Shown: piece by piece, positions 63,522 to 64,000 of the stretch
Layout of the letters: every line of letters begins with the position of its first letter
Position numbering within the stretch: the first letter of the stretch is position 1
Source of the DNA: Petrolisthes cinctipes
Lineage: Eukaryota > Arthropoda > Malacostraca > Decapoda > Porcellanidae
Assembly (NCBI GenBank): GCA_033782935.1
Contig: JAWQEG010000501.1
Span: forward strand, 751,501 to 815,500
Reading direction: 5' to 3'
Length of the DNA stretch: 64,000 nt
Notes under the pieces: model-generated
What the model was told of the DNA's origin: nothing
The model's database searches: none
The model's input: the letters and a program-made list of their open reading frames with translations, nothing else
Position numbers and translations under genes: made by a program

Positions 63522-64000
63522 CTTGAAAGGTGTACAATTTGAGTTTCTGAGGTGTCAACTTGCTATACATGATAAAATTGATCTACACTAAGCCACTGTC
63601 CACAGCTGAGGTGACCACAACAGTAACAGTAGTCAGTATAGGCCTATTATAGTAACATACAACATTACCAATTGTCAAGGACTCTTGTACATTGATGGAT
63701 GCTTTGTTTACATTCTCTAATTAGAGTGAACACTGTGTTGGATATGAAATATTTATACAACATTATTAGGCTGTATTAAATACACTTTGGTACTATAATG
63801 ATAATTATTATATACGTGTAAATATTGATCAACATGTGGTTCATCATACAATGTGGCCTAGCGATACTTGTAAAGGTACATTATTATTATTATTAATAAT
63901 ATTGGTGGGTGGAAGTATCAGTCAACATGTGATTCATCAAACAATATAGTCTAGTGATACTTGTAAACTGTAAAGGTACATTATTATTATTATTATTATT
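63522..64000. other. AT-rich flank upstream of the kinase-like gene
   Basis: No exon recognised. (ATT)n tracts lie at about 63880-63897 and 63980-64000, in two halves of a local duplication (CAACATGTG.TTCATCA..ACAAT.T). Confidence 0.5.

Overview
The window is eukaryotic: it has spliced host exons, very low gene density, microsatellites, and many transposable elements of animal type. It is most likely an arthropod, and I lean to a decapod crustacean. Reasons are the degenerate CCTAA (TTAGG-type) repeats, a DIRS1-like element, several LINE types, and abundant TA-flanked and 8-bp-TSD MITEs. No species can be read from the sequence.

Host genes are few. At 2135-6419 (+) lies the 3' part (five exons) of a WDR18/Ipi3-type WD-repeat gene. 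At 62373-63473 (-) is a kinase-fold protein with a degenerate catalytic core (ELG in place of DFG, no clear ATP lysine) and an acidic octapeptide-repeat tail. Between about 9.77 and 13.25 kb (-) there are scattered exon-like pieces of a gene I cannot identify. The rest is mobile or repetitive DNA.

Layout. 0-9.6 kb: WDR18 with repeats in its introns, four G/C-rich foldback elements, TA-flanked MITEs, a U4 snRNA-like fragment and an internally deleted LINE. 13.6-26 kb: a nest in which a CR1/L2-like LINE (minus) appears to be interrupted by hAT-like element C1. C1 holds LTR retrotransposon copy 1, which is itself interrupted by a second CR1-like LINE. 26.7-27.2 kb: a 51-bp minisatellite. 27.3-52.4 kb: one 56-bp satellite array split by two large TIR structures. 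The first (27478-39304) has about 450-660 bp arms and contains a complete DIRS1-like element. The second (39363-52112) contains nested hAT-like elements C2 > C3 > MITE, LTR retrotransposon copy 2, and a Harbinger-like element. 52.4-59.8 kb: a 61-bp satellite split by a solo LTR and by a full-length LINE with intact ORFs and a perfect target duplication. 59.8-62.2 kb: tandem repeats. 62.3-63.5 kb: the kinase-like gene.

Most notable: (1) Two related LTR elements with Gag, protease and Ty3/Gypsy-type integrase, where the reverse transcriptase FOLLOWS the integrase (Gmr1-like order). Gag and Pro-Pol share one frame across a UGA-CUA stop context. The two copies carry primer sites for two different tRNA-Lys isoacceptors. 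(2) A DIRS1-like element with readable inverted repeats and internal complementary region, plus three apparent spliceosomal introns; an alternative acceptor would switch Gag into the Pol frame. (3) Tandem amplification of a splice acceptor and of a splice donor in WDR18. (4) Two unrelated TIR families inserted at the same position of a satellite unit.
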